Positions 48,784 to 55,673 of a stretch of DNA of 64,000 bases are shown in pieces. Both the position numbers and the translations under genes were made by a program. Each line of letters opens with the position of its first letter. The stretch's first letter is position 1. The DNA is from a virus. A model generated the notes under the pieces. It had not been told where the DNA came from. It did not search any database and saw only the letters and a list, made by a program, of their open reading frames with translations. The DNA lies in IMG/VR virus record IMGVR_UViG_3300034108_000503, positions 1 through 64,000 of that record. One strand, written 5' to 3'.

Positions 48784-49236
48784 TCAGGAAACAAGATCGT
48801 CCTCGGTGTTTCGGCGGAAGTCCAAGACCGGGAAGTTTGCGATAAGTTCCACGATCTTTGGGCAATCTGCCGGAAACAGCTTCCTCCTTATGATTTCAAC
48901 AAGGTTCATGATATGGAGTTGATCCAGACGTGGAATGTGCGTTCTGTTCTCCATTCCGTTCCAGTTGAGCCTCCAGAGGTAGCCATCGGAATCCTGCTCA
49001 ATAAGGAACACCTCGACGATATTCGGATCTGAATGTTCCCAAGGAGTATTCTCGCCTTGGTTATCAAAATTCAATATGTCTTTGGACAGAATCTCCGGGA
49101 ACTCAAAAGCCACCCACCCGCGACGGTTGAAGGATTTTGGAACGCCGGGGATTCCGTATGGCACTTCGGTCACATAGGTCTCAAATTTTGATGTGACTGT
49201 GATTTTGTCTTTTTCTCTTTTGATGATTAGTTTCAT
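48784..49236 (-). CDS. Unknown protein (150 aa)
   Basis: Beta-rich (MKLIIKREKDKITVTSKFET, FEFPEILSKDILNFDNQGEN, DSDGYLWRLNWNGMENR) with a helical C-terminus. It lies one base upstream of the regulator gene. No family. Overlaps the small membrane gene by ATGA. Confidence 0.65.
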   Translation of the reverse strand: MKLIIKREKDKITVTSKFETYVTEVPYGIPGVPKSFNRRGWVAFEFPEILSKDILNFDNQGENTPWEHSDPNIVEVFLIEQDSDGYLWRLNWNGMENRTHIPRLDQLHIMNLVEIIRRKLFPADCPKIVELIANFPVLDFRRNTEDDLVS

Positions 49237-49367
49237 GATTTACTGAAGTGATCAACTACGATGAAGGAGAGTGCTGAGATATAGATTATGTACATCAGGC
49301 AGTAGAACGGGTGGTCGAGATACCACCTGAGTTCCTCTTTCAGGTGATTGATGAGTGACGGTTTCAT
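49233..49367 (-). CDS. Short membrane protein (44 aa)
   Basis: ATG 49367: MKPSLINHLKEELRWYLDHP followed by one hydrophobic stretch FYCLMYIIYISALSFIVV. Stop overlaps the next start by ATGA. It is below usual gene-finder length. Function unknown. Confidence 0.6.
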   Translation of the reverse strand: MKPSLINHLKEELRWYLDHPFYCLMYIIYISALSFIVVDHFSKS

Positions 49368-49370
49368 GGC

Positions 49371-49808
49371 TCAACTGATTTCCCGGTATCCAGTGAGTCC
49401 ATCATAGTATCCGTTTGAATCGTTGATGTGCCGGATCAGCGCCATTCCTGTTGTGGTTCTTAGGACGACATTCCAGATTGAAAGGCAATACGGATCCTCA
49501 AACTTACTGACGCTGATGTTTTCTTGCCGGACCCTTTTCAGTGCGGTTTCCTCATCGTCTGCGGTGGTTGCCGACAGCAGGTTTTTCGGGTATCCGCCTT
49601 CGACGATATCAAGCAGTTCGCCGCCGATTGCGTCTCCGGGATCAATTGCGTAGAACACTGAGTACGAGCAGCAGTCCCCCTCGACGCTTACGGTCCATGC
49701 CGTTCCGTCTGTGAACCGAATGTCTACTTCGCAGTCAGATCTGCGGGTCAGCGACTCAAGCGTTTTGCCGAGCATTTTTCTTTTCGTGGAATCAAGGTGG
49801 TGTCTCAT
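49371..49808 (-). CDS. Unknown protein (145 aa)
   Basis: From ATG 49808: basic start (MRHHLDSTKRKMLGKTLESL), DIRFTDGTAWTVSVEGDCCS, a central SATTADDEETALKRVRQENI and the ending YCLSIWNVVLRTTTGMALIR. The DCCSYS segment resembles the DUF7448 style of phage proteins; I cannot confirm this. An operator-like TACGCAA site lies 76 bases upstream. Confidence 0.6.
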   Translation of the reverse strand: MRHHLDSTKRKMLGKTLESLTRRSDCEVDIRFTDGTAWTVSVEGDCCSYSVFYAIDPGDAIGGELLDIVEGGYPKNLLSATTADDEETALKRVRQENISVSKFEDPYCLSIWNVVLRTTTGMALIRHINDSNGYYDGLTGYREIS

Positions 49809-49883
49809 ATTGTTTATTCTAGTGCTGCTTTGATGACACATCCACGCTCATCCACGCCAGTATCCCGGCAAGGAGATTCAGTT

Positions 49884-49897
49884 TACGCAAACAGGTA
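49884..49897. promoter_or_regulatory. Operator-like near-palindrome TACGCAAACAGGTA
   Basis: Copy of the seven-site motif with one mismatch. In the 94-base gap between the 58-aa membrane gene and the gene starting at 49808. Confidence 0.5.
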
Positions 49898-49902
49898 GAC
49901 GG

Positions 49903-50079
49903 TCAGAGCCTGCGCCTTGGAGAGAGCATGGTGTCCGACCTCTTGTTGAGTGCATTGCCAACAGCGGCAAACATGGCTCCGATTCCGGCGAAGAAGACAG
50001 CGAAGAGCCACATAGGGATGGCACACAGACCGATGACTCCTCCGAGGATCACTTCGGCCCAGCCGAGGATGCTCTTCAC
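49903..50079 (-). CDS. Short membrane protein (58 aa, GTG start)
   Basis: GTG at 50079 overlaps the upstream stop as GTGA. Product begins MKSILGWAEVILGGVIGLCA and contains a second hydrophobic stretch (MWLFAVFFAGIGAMFAAVG), then a basic RRRL tail. Two transmembrane helices. It fills a gap that would otherwise be empty. Confidence 0.65.
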   Translation of the reverse strand: MKSILGWAEVILGGVIGLCAIPMWLFAVFFAGIGAMFAAVGNALNKRSDTMLSPRRRL

Positions 50080-50321
50080 GATTCCTCTCCTTCTTCCAGT
50101 TCCATCTGTCCTTCAGCCTCCATGTCCTCGTCTTCCCCCTCTTTGTCCTCCATCTCCTCGTCGAGGAAGGCATCGTGCTTCCGCTTGAGGCGTTCGACAC
50201 CGAAGGAGGCGTACTCACGTTCGTTCTTGTCTGAGATCGTGACGTAGAAGTCCATCCCAGGGTAGCTATCCTTGAGGTACTGGGTGATGGAATCCTTGGA
50301 CTGCTGGAGTTTCGGGGACAT
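50076..50321 (-). CDS. Small protein with acidic tail (81 aa)
   Basis: N-terminal alpha/beta domain (SITQYLKDSYPGMDFYVTIS) and a C-terminal half made of Glu, Asp and Met. Acidic tails often mimic DNA or bind basic proteins. No family recognised. Overlaps the next gene by GTGA. Confidence 0.6.
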   Translation of the reverse strand: MSPKLQQSKDSITQYLKDSYPGMDFYVTISDKNEREYASFGVERLKRKHDAFLDEEMEDKEGEDEDMEAEGQMELEEGEES

Positions 50322-50331
50322 GATCTCTGGA

Positions 50332-50487
50332 TTATCTGCTGACGTTGTTCTCGCTGCAACTGGTTCCTCGTTTTCTGGATACCACGAACAGCATCCAGAT
50401 GAAGATCAGTCCGGTGGTGAGCATGGATACAAAGAACGAGGGAGCCATGAGCATGGCTGAGATGAATGCGATGGTGGCGATTTTCAT
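50332..50487 (-). CDS. Short two-pass membrane protein (51 aa)
   Basis: From ATG 50487: MKIATIAFISAMLMAPSFFV, SMLTTGLIFIWMLFVV, then a polar tail. Two hydrophobic helices. Fills the gap between two coupled genes and starts two bases after the next gene's stop. Function unknown. Confidence 0.6.
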   Translation of the reverse strand: MKIATIAFISAMLMAPSFFVSMLTTGLIFIWMLFVVSRKRGTSCSENNVSR

Positions 50488-50489
50488 GT

Positions 50490-50693
50490 TTATCTGAACA
50501 GTTCCGGGGTTTGTTCTTCGTGCGTCCGCCTTGTCTGGTCCCGGAGCCAGAGAAGGCAGGATTTGAGATCCTCGATAATAATTTCGGCCTGATGCGGTCT
50601 GATCAGATCTGGGTTTGATGTCGGGCAGACGATGAGCGTTTCGTTCTCCGAGGTGAAAACGGCCCGGTAGTTACCAAATGTCTTTTCCTTCAT
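50490..50693 (-). CDS. Small protein, unknown (67 aa)
   Basis: Beta start (TFGNYRAVFTSENETLIVCP), helix (QAEIIIEDLKSCLLWLRDQT). ATGA overlap with the upstream gene. No family. Confidence 0.55.
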   Translation of the reverse strand: MKEKTFGNYRAVFTSENETLIVCPTSNPDLIRPHQAEIIIEDLKSCLLWLRDQTRRTHEEQTPELFR

Positions 50694-51013
50694 TTGAGTT
50701 TCAGCGTAATCATCCAGAACCAGTTGCTGCCGATCTGAGCCGGGGTTGCTGCGACCACCTCAACGACGGTCCTGCGTGTGCCTTCGGCTTTGACCTTCAG
50801 GCTGTCTCCTGGTTTCCCGATCTCGCACTCCCACTTCTCGACGTGGATTCCTCCGACTTCTCTCCATGGGTACTGCTCAGGTGTGCCGTCATCGGATTCA
50901 ACGCAGAACGACTTCGGTTCCGGGTTCATGCTCCGGGTGATCGTGATCTGCCCGGATGATTCAAGGTACTGGACCTGCGGAATATTGAGTTCGATGGATT
51001 TCATTTGTGTCAT
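50690..51013 (-). CDS. Beta-rich protein, unknown (107 aa)
   Basis: From ATG 51013 (ATGA overlap with the upstream stop): MTQMKSIELNIPQVQYLESS, GQITITRSMNPEPKSFCVES, GDSLKVKAEGTRRTVVEVVA. Probably a small beta barrel. Coupled at both ends. No family. Confidence 0.6.
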   Translation of the reverse strand: MTQMKSIELNIPQVQYLESSGQITITRSMNPEPKSFCVESDDGTPEQYPWREVGGIHVEKWECEIGKPGDSLKVKAEGTRRTVVEVVAATPAQIGSNWFWMITLKLK

Positions 51014-51159
51014 GCACAGTATGTACAGATCACTCCGAAGGTTCTCCCTGGCGAGATTGAGCTTGGCATCTGGTAGATCCCGGTGCCTTTGCATTTCTCG
51101 CAGAGAGCCTTCTTCTTTGCCAGTTTCCGCTGGGTCTTTGTGTTCTGTATCTTATTCAT
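51010..51159 (-). CDS. Small zinc-binding protein (49 aa)
   Basis: ATG 51159: basic start (KTQRKLAKKKALCEKCKGTG) with CEKCKGTG and a final CTYCA. A short CxxCxGxG/CxxC zinc ribbon like the 67-aa protein at 46118. It starts two bases after the endolysin stop, so it is co-transcribed with the lysis genes. Confidence 0.6.
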   Translation of the reverse strand: MNKIQNTKTQRKLAKKKALCEKCKGTGIYQMPSSISPGRTFGVICTYCA

Positions 51160-51161
51160 TA

Positions 51162-51728
51162 TCAGGGTTTTGTAGCCTGCGAATGCATGGCATCCCTTCC
51201 CCAGAAAGCCCCGGCGGAAAGCCAGCCTTCCTGAGCAAACATCTCCATGACTTCAAGCGGCATGCTGGCGCGGACGGGCCATGACGTGGCATTGCCGTTG
51301 CTTCCAGCCATGAAGTCGATAGCTGCACCCCTGGCATGAAGCGATGGTAGCGATCCTCCGCGCATGTTCCGGTTGTTGTAGCACCCATTGAAGTCCCGCA
51401 GGACATAGCTGAATGGACTTCTTGCGATTGAGCGAAGAACCCGCTCCAATGACTTTGCGGTCTTTGCGTGGCATTGAATGATTCGGACGGGCTTGCCTTC
51501 GTACTGAATATAAAGTCCAGATACATTGAGGTTTACCAGTTTCGACTTGTCACCAGGTGAACCGTAGAATCGCTGGAGGCTGCGCTGGTCCTGTGCGGGC
51601 CATGGGTTGGGTGTTGGCATCATCCGCAGCAAGTGAGTCTTGCATGCGGCGATTGATCGTGGACCCCAGAAGCCATCGGCGACGACACCGATGCGGGCCT
51701 GCATTGCTTTGATTTGGGACTGATTCAT
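51162..51728 (-). CDS. Endolysin: peptidoglycan-binding domain plus M15-type peptidase
   Basis: From ATG 51728 (188 residues): an N-terminal peptidoglycan-binding-like repeat (MQARIGVVADGFWGPRSIAA), then an M15 peptidase core with the zinc ligands His131 and Asp138 in SLHARGAAIDF and His182 near the C-terminus (RDAMHSQ). M15 enzymes cleave peptide bonds of peptidoglycan and are common phage endolysins. No signal peptide is seen, so export would need a holin. The adjacent lipoprotein suggests a lysis cassette. Confidence 0.85.
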   Translation of the reverse strand: MNQSQIKAMQARIGVVADGFWGPRSIAACKTHLLRMMPTPNPWPAQDQRSLQRFYGSPGDKSKLVNLNVSGLYIQYEGKPVRIIQCHAKTAKSLERVLRSIARSPFSYVLRDFNGCYNNRNMRGGSLPSLHARGAAIDFMAGSNGNATSWPVRASMPLEVMEMFAQEGWLSAGAFWGRDAMHSQATKP

Positions 51729-51913
51729 TTCTGTCCGATTGGGAAGAGGGTTGAGTCTGGCTGTGGATCGGCTGTCCAGCGGGGGAGATCGGTGCTGATC
51801 TCGATCACGCCTTTCCCTCCGGGGAGCAGGTACTTGGCGGACAACTGCACCGGAGGCATCGTGATGCAGGACGGGATGAAGGCAGCGACTGCCAGAAGGA
51901 TTGCGGTTTTCAT
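51725..51913 (-). CDS. Lipoprotein, outer-membrane spanin-like (62 aa)
   Basis: From ATG 51913: MKTAILLAVAAFIPSCITMP, a lipoprotein signal with the cysteine of the lipobox (FIPSC), followed by a short soluble part rich in Pro and Thr. A small lipoprotein beside the endolysin fits an o-spanin, which links the outer membrane during lysis in Gram-negative hosts. No inner-membrane spanin partner was identified; the 71-aa neighbour lacks an N-terminal anchor. ATGA overlaps at both ends. Confidence 0.55.
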   Translation of the reverse strand: MKTAILLAVAAFIPSCITMPPVQLSAKYLLPGGKGVIEISTDLPRWTADPQPDSTLFPIGQK

Positions 51914-52125
51914 GCGGTTCTCCATACCCGGAACTCTTTATCGCCAATCCGGCGGGGTTCAATCTCAATCCCGGAATGTTTGGCGCAGCGCATCATGATG
52001 CTGATGTCGTCCAGTCCGATTGCGACCGAGTCACCAACATTCATCAAAAGGAATGTTGCGGTGAGTTCCTGCTGGCGATCCGAGTACTGGATCGGAGGAA
52101 TGATGGTGTCTGTGCTGATTTCCAT
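51910..52125 (-). CDS. Small protein, unknown (71 aa)
   Basis: From ATG 52125: MEISTDTIIPPIQYSDRQQE, LLMNVGDSVAIGLDDISIMM, and a C-terminus DKEFRVWRTA. Soluble, beta-like. Overlaps the lipoprotein start by ATGA. The closest lysis neighbour but with no recognisable role. Confidence 0.55.
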   Translation of the reverse strand: MEISTDTIIPPIQYSDRQQELTATFLLMNVGDSVAIGLDDISIMMRCAKHSGIEIEPRRIGDKEFRVWRTA

Positions 52126-52144
52126 GGTGTCTGTTGGGTTGTGA

Positions 52145-52627
52145 TTAGGAAGTGAAGTGACGGGACCAGAATGCGTCATCCGTCCTCATGATGATTTCAC
52201 GGCTCGGGAACTTGTCTTCAATCTCAGGAAAGAACGCATCCGTGTAATTTACGTCGTAATTCAGCATCGTCAGGTACAGTTCGTCGAGATTTGATTCAAG
52301 CAGCGTCCAGATCTCCACACCTCCGATCACCCAGATGCTGCCTGGGTATTCCGGCTTATCAATGGCAGTGAGCGCAGAAAGCTCATCCATGTCTCTCGCA
52401 ATCTCAATCCCGTCGCACGGCTTCATCGTTCTGCTCATCACGATGTTCCTCCTGCCTTTCAGAACGGACGGTAGAGATTCCCAGGTCTTCCGGCCCATGA
52501 TGACGGTTCCCCCCATGGTCATCCTCCTGAAGAACCTGAGGTCTTCCGGTAGATACCAAGGGATGGTTCCGTTCAGTCCGACTGCCCGGTTCTGCGCCAT
52601 GGCGGCGATTCCAATCCACTTCTTCAT
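52145..52627 (-). CDS. folA: Dihydrofolate reductase
   Basis: The 160-residue protein follows DHFR throughout: MKKWIGIAAMAQNRAVGLNG, TIPWYLPEDLRFFRRMTMGG, VIMGRKTWESLP, IWVIGGVEIW and LYLTMLNYDV, with the substrate acid in PEDLRFF. It reduces dihydrofolate made by thymidylate synthase. Overlap with thyA by ATGA couples the two enzymes. Confidence 0.95.
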   Translation of the reverse strand: MKKWIGIAAMAQNRAVGLNGTIPWYLPEDLRFFRRMTMGGTVIMGRKTWESLPSVLKGRRNIVMSRTMKPCDGIEIARDMDELSALTAIDKPEYPGSIWVIGGVEIWTLLESNLDELYLTMLNYDVNYTDAFFPEIEDKFPSREIIMRTDDAFWSRHFTS

Positions 52628-53436
52628 ACGGCTACCTTTCCTTTGATTGCTGGATGCGGATCGTACCCGACAAGGTCGAAGTCCTCAAACTCAAAGCTGT
52701 CGATGTCCCAGTGGCGACCGTGGATCGCAAGAATCGGGGGAGCCTTGATTGGTCGCGAGATCTGCTCCCTGACTTGGTCGTAGTGGTTGCTGTAGATGTG
52801 GGCATCTCCCACGCTGATCGTAAGGATCCCCGGTGTCAGTCCGGTGATGTGAGCCACCATGTGCGTCAGCAGGGCGTAGCTGGCAATGTTGAACGGCATC
52901 CCGAGGAACATGTCGGCAGACCGCTGCGTCAGCATGCAGTCCAGACGATTGCCTGAGCGCACCGAGAACTGGTAGAGCATGTGGCATGGAGGCAGTGCCA
53001 TCTTTGGGATATCGACTGGATTCCATGCGCTCACAATGATCCGGCGGGAATACCGATCCTGCTCAATGAGGCGGATTGCTTCCTTCAACTGGTCGATCCC
53101 CTCCTTGCCCCAGTTCCTCCACTGCTTGCCGTACACCGGGCCGAGTTCTCCATCGGTCGATGCCCACTCGTCCCATATGGAGACTCCGTGCTTCTGTAGA
53201 TCCACGATGTTGGTGCTTCCGGAGATGAACCACAGGAGTTCGTGGACCACGGACTTCATGTGGACTTTCTTCGTGGTGAGGAGCGGGAATCCTTTGGAAA
53301 GATCAAACTTCATCATTTCCCCAAAGATGCTGGACGTTCCCGTGCCAGTGCGGTCATATCGTTTTTCTCCGTAATTCAGGATATTACTGATTGCGTTGAT
53401 GTACTCTTCTTCGTTCGATGTATCAAGTCTGTTCAT
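52624..53436 (-). CDS. thyA: Thymidylate synthase
   Basis: The 270-residue ThyA has RYDRTGTGTSSIFGEMMKFD (phosphate-binding Arg), WDEWA, the catalytic Cys151 in MALPPCHMLYQF, the QRSADMFLGMPFNIASYALL segment and the conserved C-terminus (IKGKVAV). It makes dTMP and dihydrofolate from dUMP, supporting phage DNA synthesis. It lies between a zinc-binding gene and DHFR. Confidence 0.96.
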   Translation of the reverse strand: MNRLDTSNEEEYINAISNILNYGEKRYDRTGTGTSSIFGEMMKFDLSKGFPLLTTKKVHMKSVVHELLWFISGSTNIVDLQKHGVSIWDEWASTDGELGPVYGKQWRNWGKEGIDQLKEAIRLIEQDRYSRRIIVSAWNPVDIPKMALPPCHMLYQFSVRSGNRLDCMLTQRSADMFLGMPFNIASYALLTHMVAHITGLTPGILTISVGDAHIYSNHYDQVREQISRPIKAPPILAIHGRHWDIDSFEFEDFDLVGYDPHPAIKGKVAV

Positions 53437-53774
53437 TTTTTTGCTGAGTTGAATCCAGCGACATACGCACGAATCATGTCGTTCATGTGCTTTTTGTCTG
53501 CTGGTTTCATGATTACCATCGGAGGAAGCACGTTCTCCCGATACCAGATCTCTGCCTCGGCTTCGATGTTTCCATCAGCAGCTTCGCTTCCAAGTCTCTC
53601 CATCAGGAGATCCTCGTCTTGGTTCCCGCACCGTTCGCAGCACTCCACGGGATGTGCTTCGGTGTTCCAGCACACGTCGCACTGGTAGAGAACTCCCGAG
53701 TCGCATCCGCATGGTCCTTCCATGTACTTCCCTGGACCCTGGGAGCAGACATGGCATTTCACTAGGTGATTCAT
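53433..53774 (-). CDS. Cys-rich zinc-binding protein (113 aa)
   Basis: The N-terminal half has eight cysteines: KCHVCSQGPGKYMEGPCGCD, YQCDVCWNTEAHPVECCERC. They can form two zinc ribbons like DnaJ or RING-type folds. The C-terminal half is helical (DKKHMNDMIRAYVAGFNSAK). Coupled by ATGA to thyA. Function unknown. Confidence 0.65.
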   Translation of the reverse strand: MNHLVKCHVCSQGPGKYMEGPCGCDSGVLYQCDVCWNTEAHPVECCERCGNQDEDLLMERLGSEAADGNIEAEAEIWYRENVLPPMVIMKPADKKHMNDMIRAYVAGFNSAKK

Positions 53775-53977
53775 GCGATTCGCGTGAGGTGTGCGTACTT
53801 GGTATTCCTGCCGCCATTGTAGACCTGATTGCAGCGCATGCAGCGTTCACGCTTCTGCCACTCCTTCCAGCTACAGTGCTTCGTGGGCCATATCTTCTCC
53901 CGGCAGTCAATGCAGTGATGGATCGCGTGATCCCTCCAGCCGACTGGCGGTTTCTCCAGTGATCGGTCGATCTTCAT
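53771..53977 (-). CDS. Small zinc-finger protein (68 aa)
   Basis: HHCIDCREKIWPTKHCSWKE followed by RERCMRCNQVY: C-x2-C-x4-WP-x2-H...W...R-x2-C-x2-C. The protein at 56595 on the opposite strand has the same pattern, so they look like paralogues. Possibly nucleic-acid binding. ATGA overlaps at both ends. Confidence 0.65.
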   Translation of the reverse strand: MKIDRSLEKPPVGWRDHAIHHCIDCREKIWPTKHCSWKEWQKRERCMRCNQVYNGGRNTKYAHLTRIA

Positions 53978-54534
53978 TCGGCTCCAGTGGCTGAGTTCTT
54001 CTTCCAGTCCCGCTTCGACACGATGGACTCCCAGGTCTCAATGATCGTGGCAGTCAGATCAACGCCAACCTTGTTCGCTACCCGGTAGACCAGCGCCATG
54101 AAGTCGGTGATCTGATACCGGACGGCATCCACGAAGACCGCATCCTCAATGCTCATCAGGTACGCAACCTGAAGGTGCTTTACCCCGCAGGTCAGCCGGA
54201 TCAGTTCCGTCTCGGTCGAGTGTTCGCTGACGTAGCTGTTCTCAGCACGCAGAAGGACATCCACGAACCGGACCCCTGCCTTCGTGCAGAAGTGCATAAG
54301 GTAGATGGACACGTCAGCCAGAGCATCGCGCATGTTCGCCTGATGTTCCTCCGGGGTGCCACGGATTCCCTGCTTCCGCTTCAGGAATGAGTGGGAGAAC
54401 TCACCGATCTCCTCAATCACTCCGAGGACCGGGTCGATCTGGTTCTCGGCAGTATTCGCGCCGAAGTTCTGGAAAGCCCACTCCTTGTGCTGGTCCTGGA
54501 CTTCGTTGATTTTCGCAATGGTTTCCGATGTCAT
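53974..54534 (-). CDS. MazG-like nucleotide pyrophosphohydrolase
   Basis: The 186 residues include the MazG helix pair: VLGVIEEIGEFSHSF (EEIGE about 41-45) and MRDALADVSIYLMHF (D70 and D74), the metal-binding acidic residues with Asp replacing Glu at one point. MazG enzymes hydrolyse nucleoside triphosphates or alarmones. It heads the thyA-folA cluster, consistent with nucleotide-pool control. Longer than minimal MazG, with a helical C-terminal half. Confidence 0.75.
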   Translation of the reverse strand: MTSETIAKINEVQDQHKEWAFQNFGANTAENQIDPVLGVIEEIGEFSHSFLKRKQGIRGTPEEHQANMRDALADVSIYLMHFCTKAGVRFVDVLLRAENSYVSEHSTETELIRLTCGVKHLQVAYLMSIEDAVFVDAVRYQITDFMALVYRVANKVGVDLTATIIETWESIVSKRDWKKNSATGAE

Positions 54535-54539
54535 ATTCT

Positions 54540-54674
54540 TCAGTCTCTGATGTAACTGCTTTGCGCTTCGGCCCGCATGATTGCGGAACTGAGCTTCATT
54601 CCGAAGTAGAACACAATGGACATCAGTATCACAAGGATGCCAATCACGACTTTTTCAATAGGAGTCATTTTCAT
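54540..54674 (-). CDS. Short membrane protein (44 aa)
   Basis: From ATG 54674: MKMTPIEKVVIGILVILMSI, hydrophobic to about residue 28, then SSAIMRAEAQSSYIRD. First gene of the minus-strand early region, directly downstream of the divergent promoter region. The 127-codon frame above it reads through the promoter and the opposite gene and is rejected. Confidence 0.6.
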   Translation of the reverse strand: MKMTPIEKVVIGILVILMSIVFYFGMKLSSAIMRAEAQSSYIRD

Positions 54675-54714
54675 GAGGAGGCACCAGTCCGGCAGGATGA
54701 AGAAAAATGCAATG

Positions 54715-54728
54715 TACGGTTTTGCGTA
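54715..54728. promoter_or_regulatory. Operator-like palindrome TACGGTTTTGCGTA
   Basis: A perfect TACG-N6-CGTA dyad in the 91-base gap between divergent genes (54674 minus, 54766 plus). On the minus strand it reads TACGCAAAACCGTA. It may control both directions. Confidence 0.6.
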
Positions 54729-54740
54729 TTTGCGCTGAAA

Positions 54741-54760
54741 GTGGAATCGTTTACTTGTAC
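54741..54760 (+). promoter_or_regulatory. Promoter-like box GTGGAATCGTTTACTTGTAC
   Basis: TTACTTGTAC (54751-54760) is repeated exactly over the -10 of the promoter at 42.79 kb (minus strand), and GTGGAA...TCG..TTTACTT recurs at 40109-40132 (minus strand). If TTTACT is a -10, transcription would start within a few bases of the ATG at 54766, giving a nearly leaderless mRNA. Confidence 0.45.
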
Positions 54761-54765
54761 GGCCT

Positions 54766-55149
54766 ATGCAAGATACACCAAAACCTGATCGTGAGTCCGT
54801 TCTGAAAGAAGCCGAGAAGGCACTTCTGGCAATCAATGATGCCGGATACCACGCTGCCATCGTCGTCGTGGACAATGACAAGAAGGCGGCATGCCTGATT
54901 GGCATGTCCGAGATGAGTGGCACCCGTGCCGATTACATCGGCAAATGCTTTGAGATTCTGATCCGCATGGGGGAAACCATCAACGACAAGATCCCCGATA
55001 CGATGGACGAGATCTTCCTGCAAGCCTGCGATGGTGACAAGGAGAAAGCCGCAGAAGCCCAGCAGATCTTCAAGGAGTGCATTGCCGAAACCCTCGCCGA
55101 GATGGCAATCGGCAATGTTGAGCAGACCGAGAACCAAACCAATAACTGA
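54766..55149 (+). CDS. Unknown protein (127 aa)
   Basis: First gene of the rightward block. Alpha/beta: ESVLKEAEKALLAINDAGYH, AIVVVDNDKKAACLIGMSEM, then an acidic helical C-terminus (KEKAAEAQQIFKECIAETL). Ends with Gln/Asn-rich residues. No family recognised. Confidence 0.65.
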   Translation: MQDTPKPDRESVLKEAEKALLAINDAGYHAAIVVVDNDKKAACLIGMSEMSGTRADYIGKCFEILIRMGETINDKIPDTMDEIFLQACDGDKEKAAEAQQIFKECIAETLAEMAIGNVEQTENQTNN

Positions 55150-55159
55150 TTTAGAACCA

Positions 55160-55660
55160 ATGAAAAAAGGAAGAAAGACAACTGAAGAGAAGCTCAAGAA
55201 AGGGCAGGATGCATGGATCCGCGAGAACCTCATCGAGGTTGGCGGGGTCATCTACAAGAAAGCATGCGTCATCGGAGGGAAATACCCATCCGTGCGTATC
55301 CCAGGAAAAACAGTCCGGGTTTCAAAACTCGTCTGGGCGATCCACAATGAAGGCAAGGTTCCCGATGCCCACGTCTGGCACAAGGACGGCGATGTCGAGA
55401 ACAACATCATCAGCAATCTGGACATCGGAACCAAGCCGATCAGCAGAAATCTGATGGTTGAATACAAGAAGCGGATCGCTGAAGGCAAGGACTACCCAGG
55501 GGTCACATGGCACAAGTCGCATGAAAAGTGGATGGCATGGTGGCGCGGACCAAACAAGACCACCATCTACATCGGTCACCACGCCACCGAGAGGGATGCA
55601 GCAGATGCCGTGAAGGAATACTGCGAGAAGAACTGCCCGCAGGACAACCCATACGCCTGA
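55160..55660 (+). CDS. HNH endonuclease with C-terminal AP2 DNA-binding domain
   Basis: From ATG 55160 (166 residues): a basic start, the HNH-type core VSKLVWAIHNEGKVPDAHVW, HKDGDVENNIISNLDIGTK, and then PGVTWHKSHEKWMAWW with IYIGHHATERDAADAVKEYC, matching the AP2 DNA-binding fold. HNH-AP2 proteins are phage homing-type nucleases. It lies between two ordinary genes. The N-terminal Lys-rich tail may add DNA binding. Confidence 0.85.
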   Translation: MKKGRKTTEEKLKKGQDAWIRENLIEVGGVIYKKACVIGGKYPSVRIPGKTVRVSKLVWAIHNEGKVPDAHVWHKDGDVENNIISNLDIGTKPISRNLMVEYKKRIAEGKDYPGVTWHKSHEKWMAWWRGPNKTTIYIGHHATERDAADAVKEYCEKNCPQDNPYA

Positions 55661-55673
55661 CCATCAACCCGCT

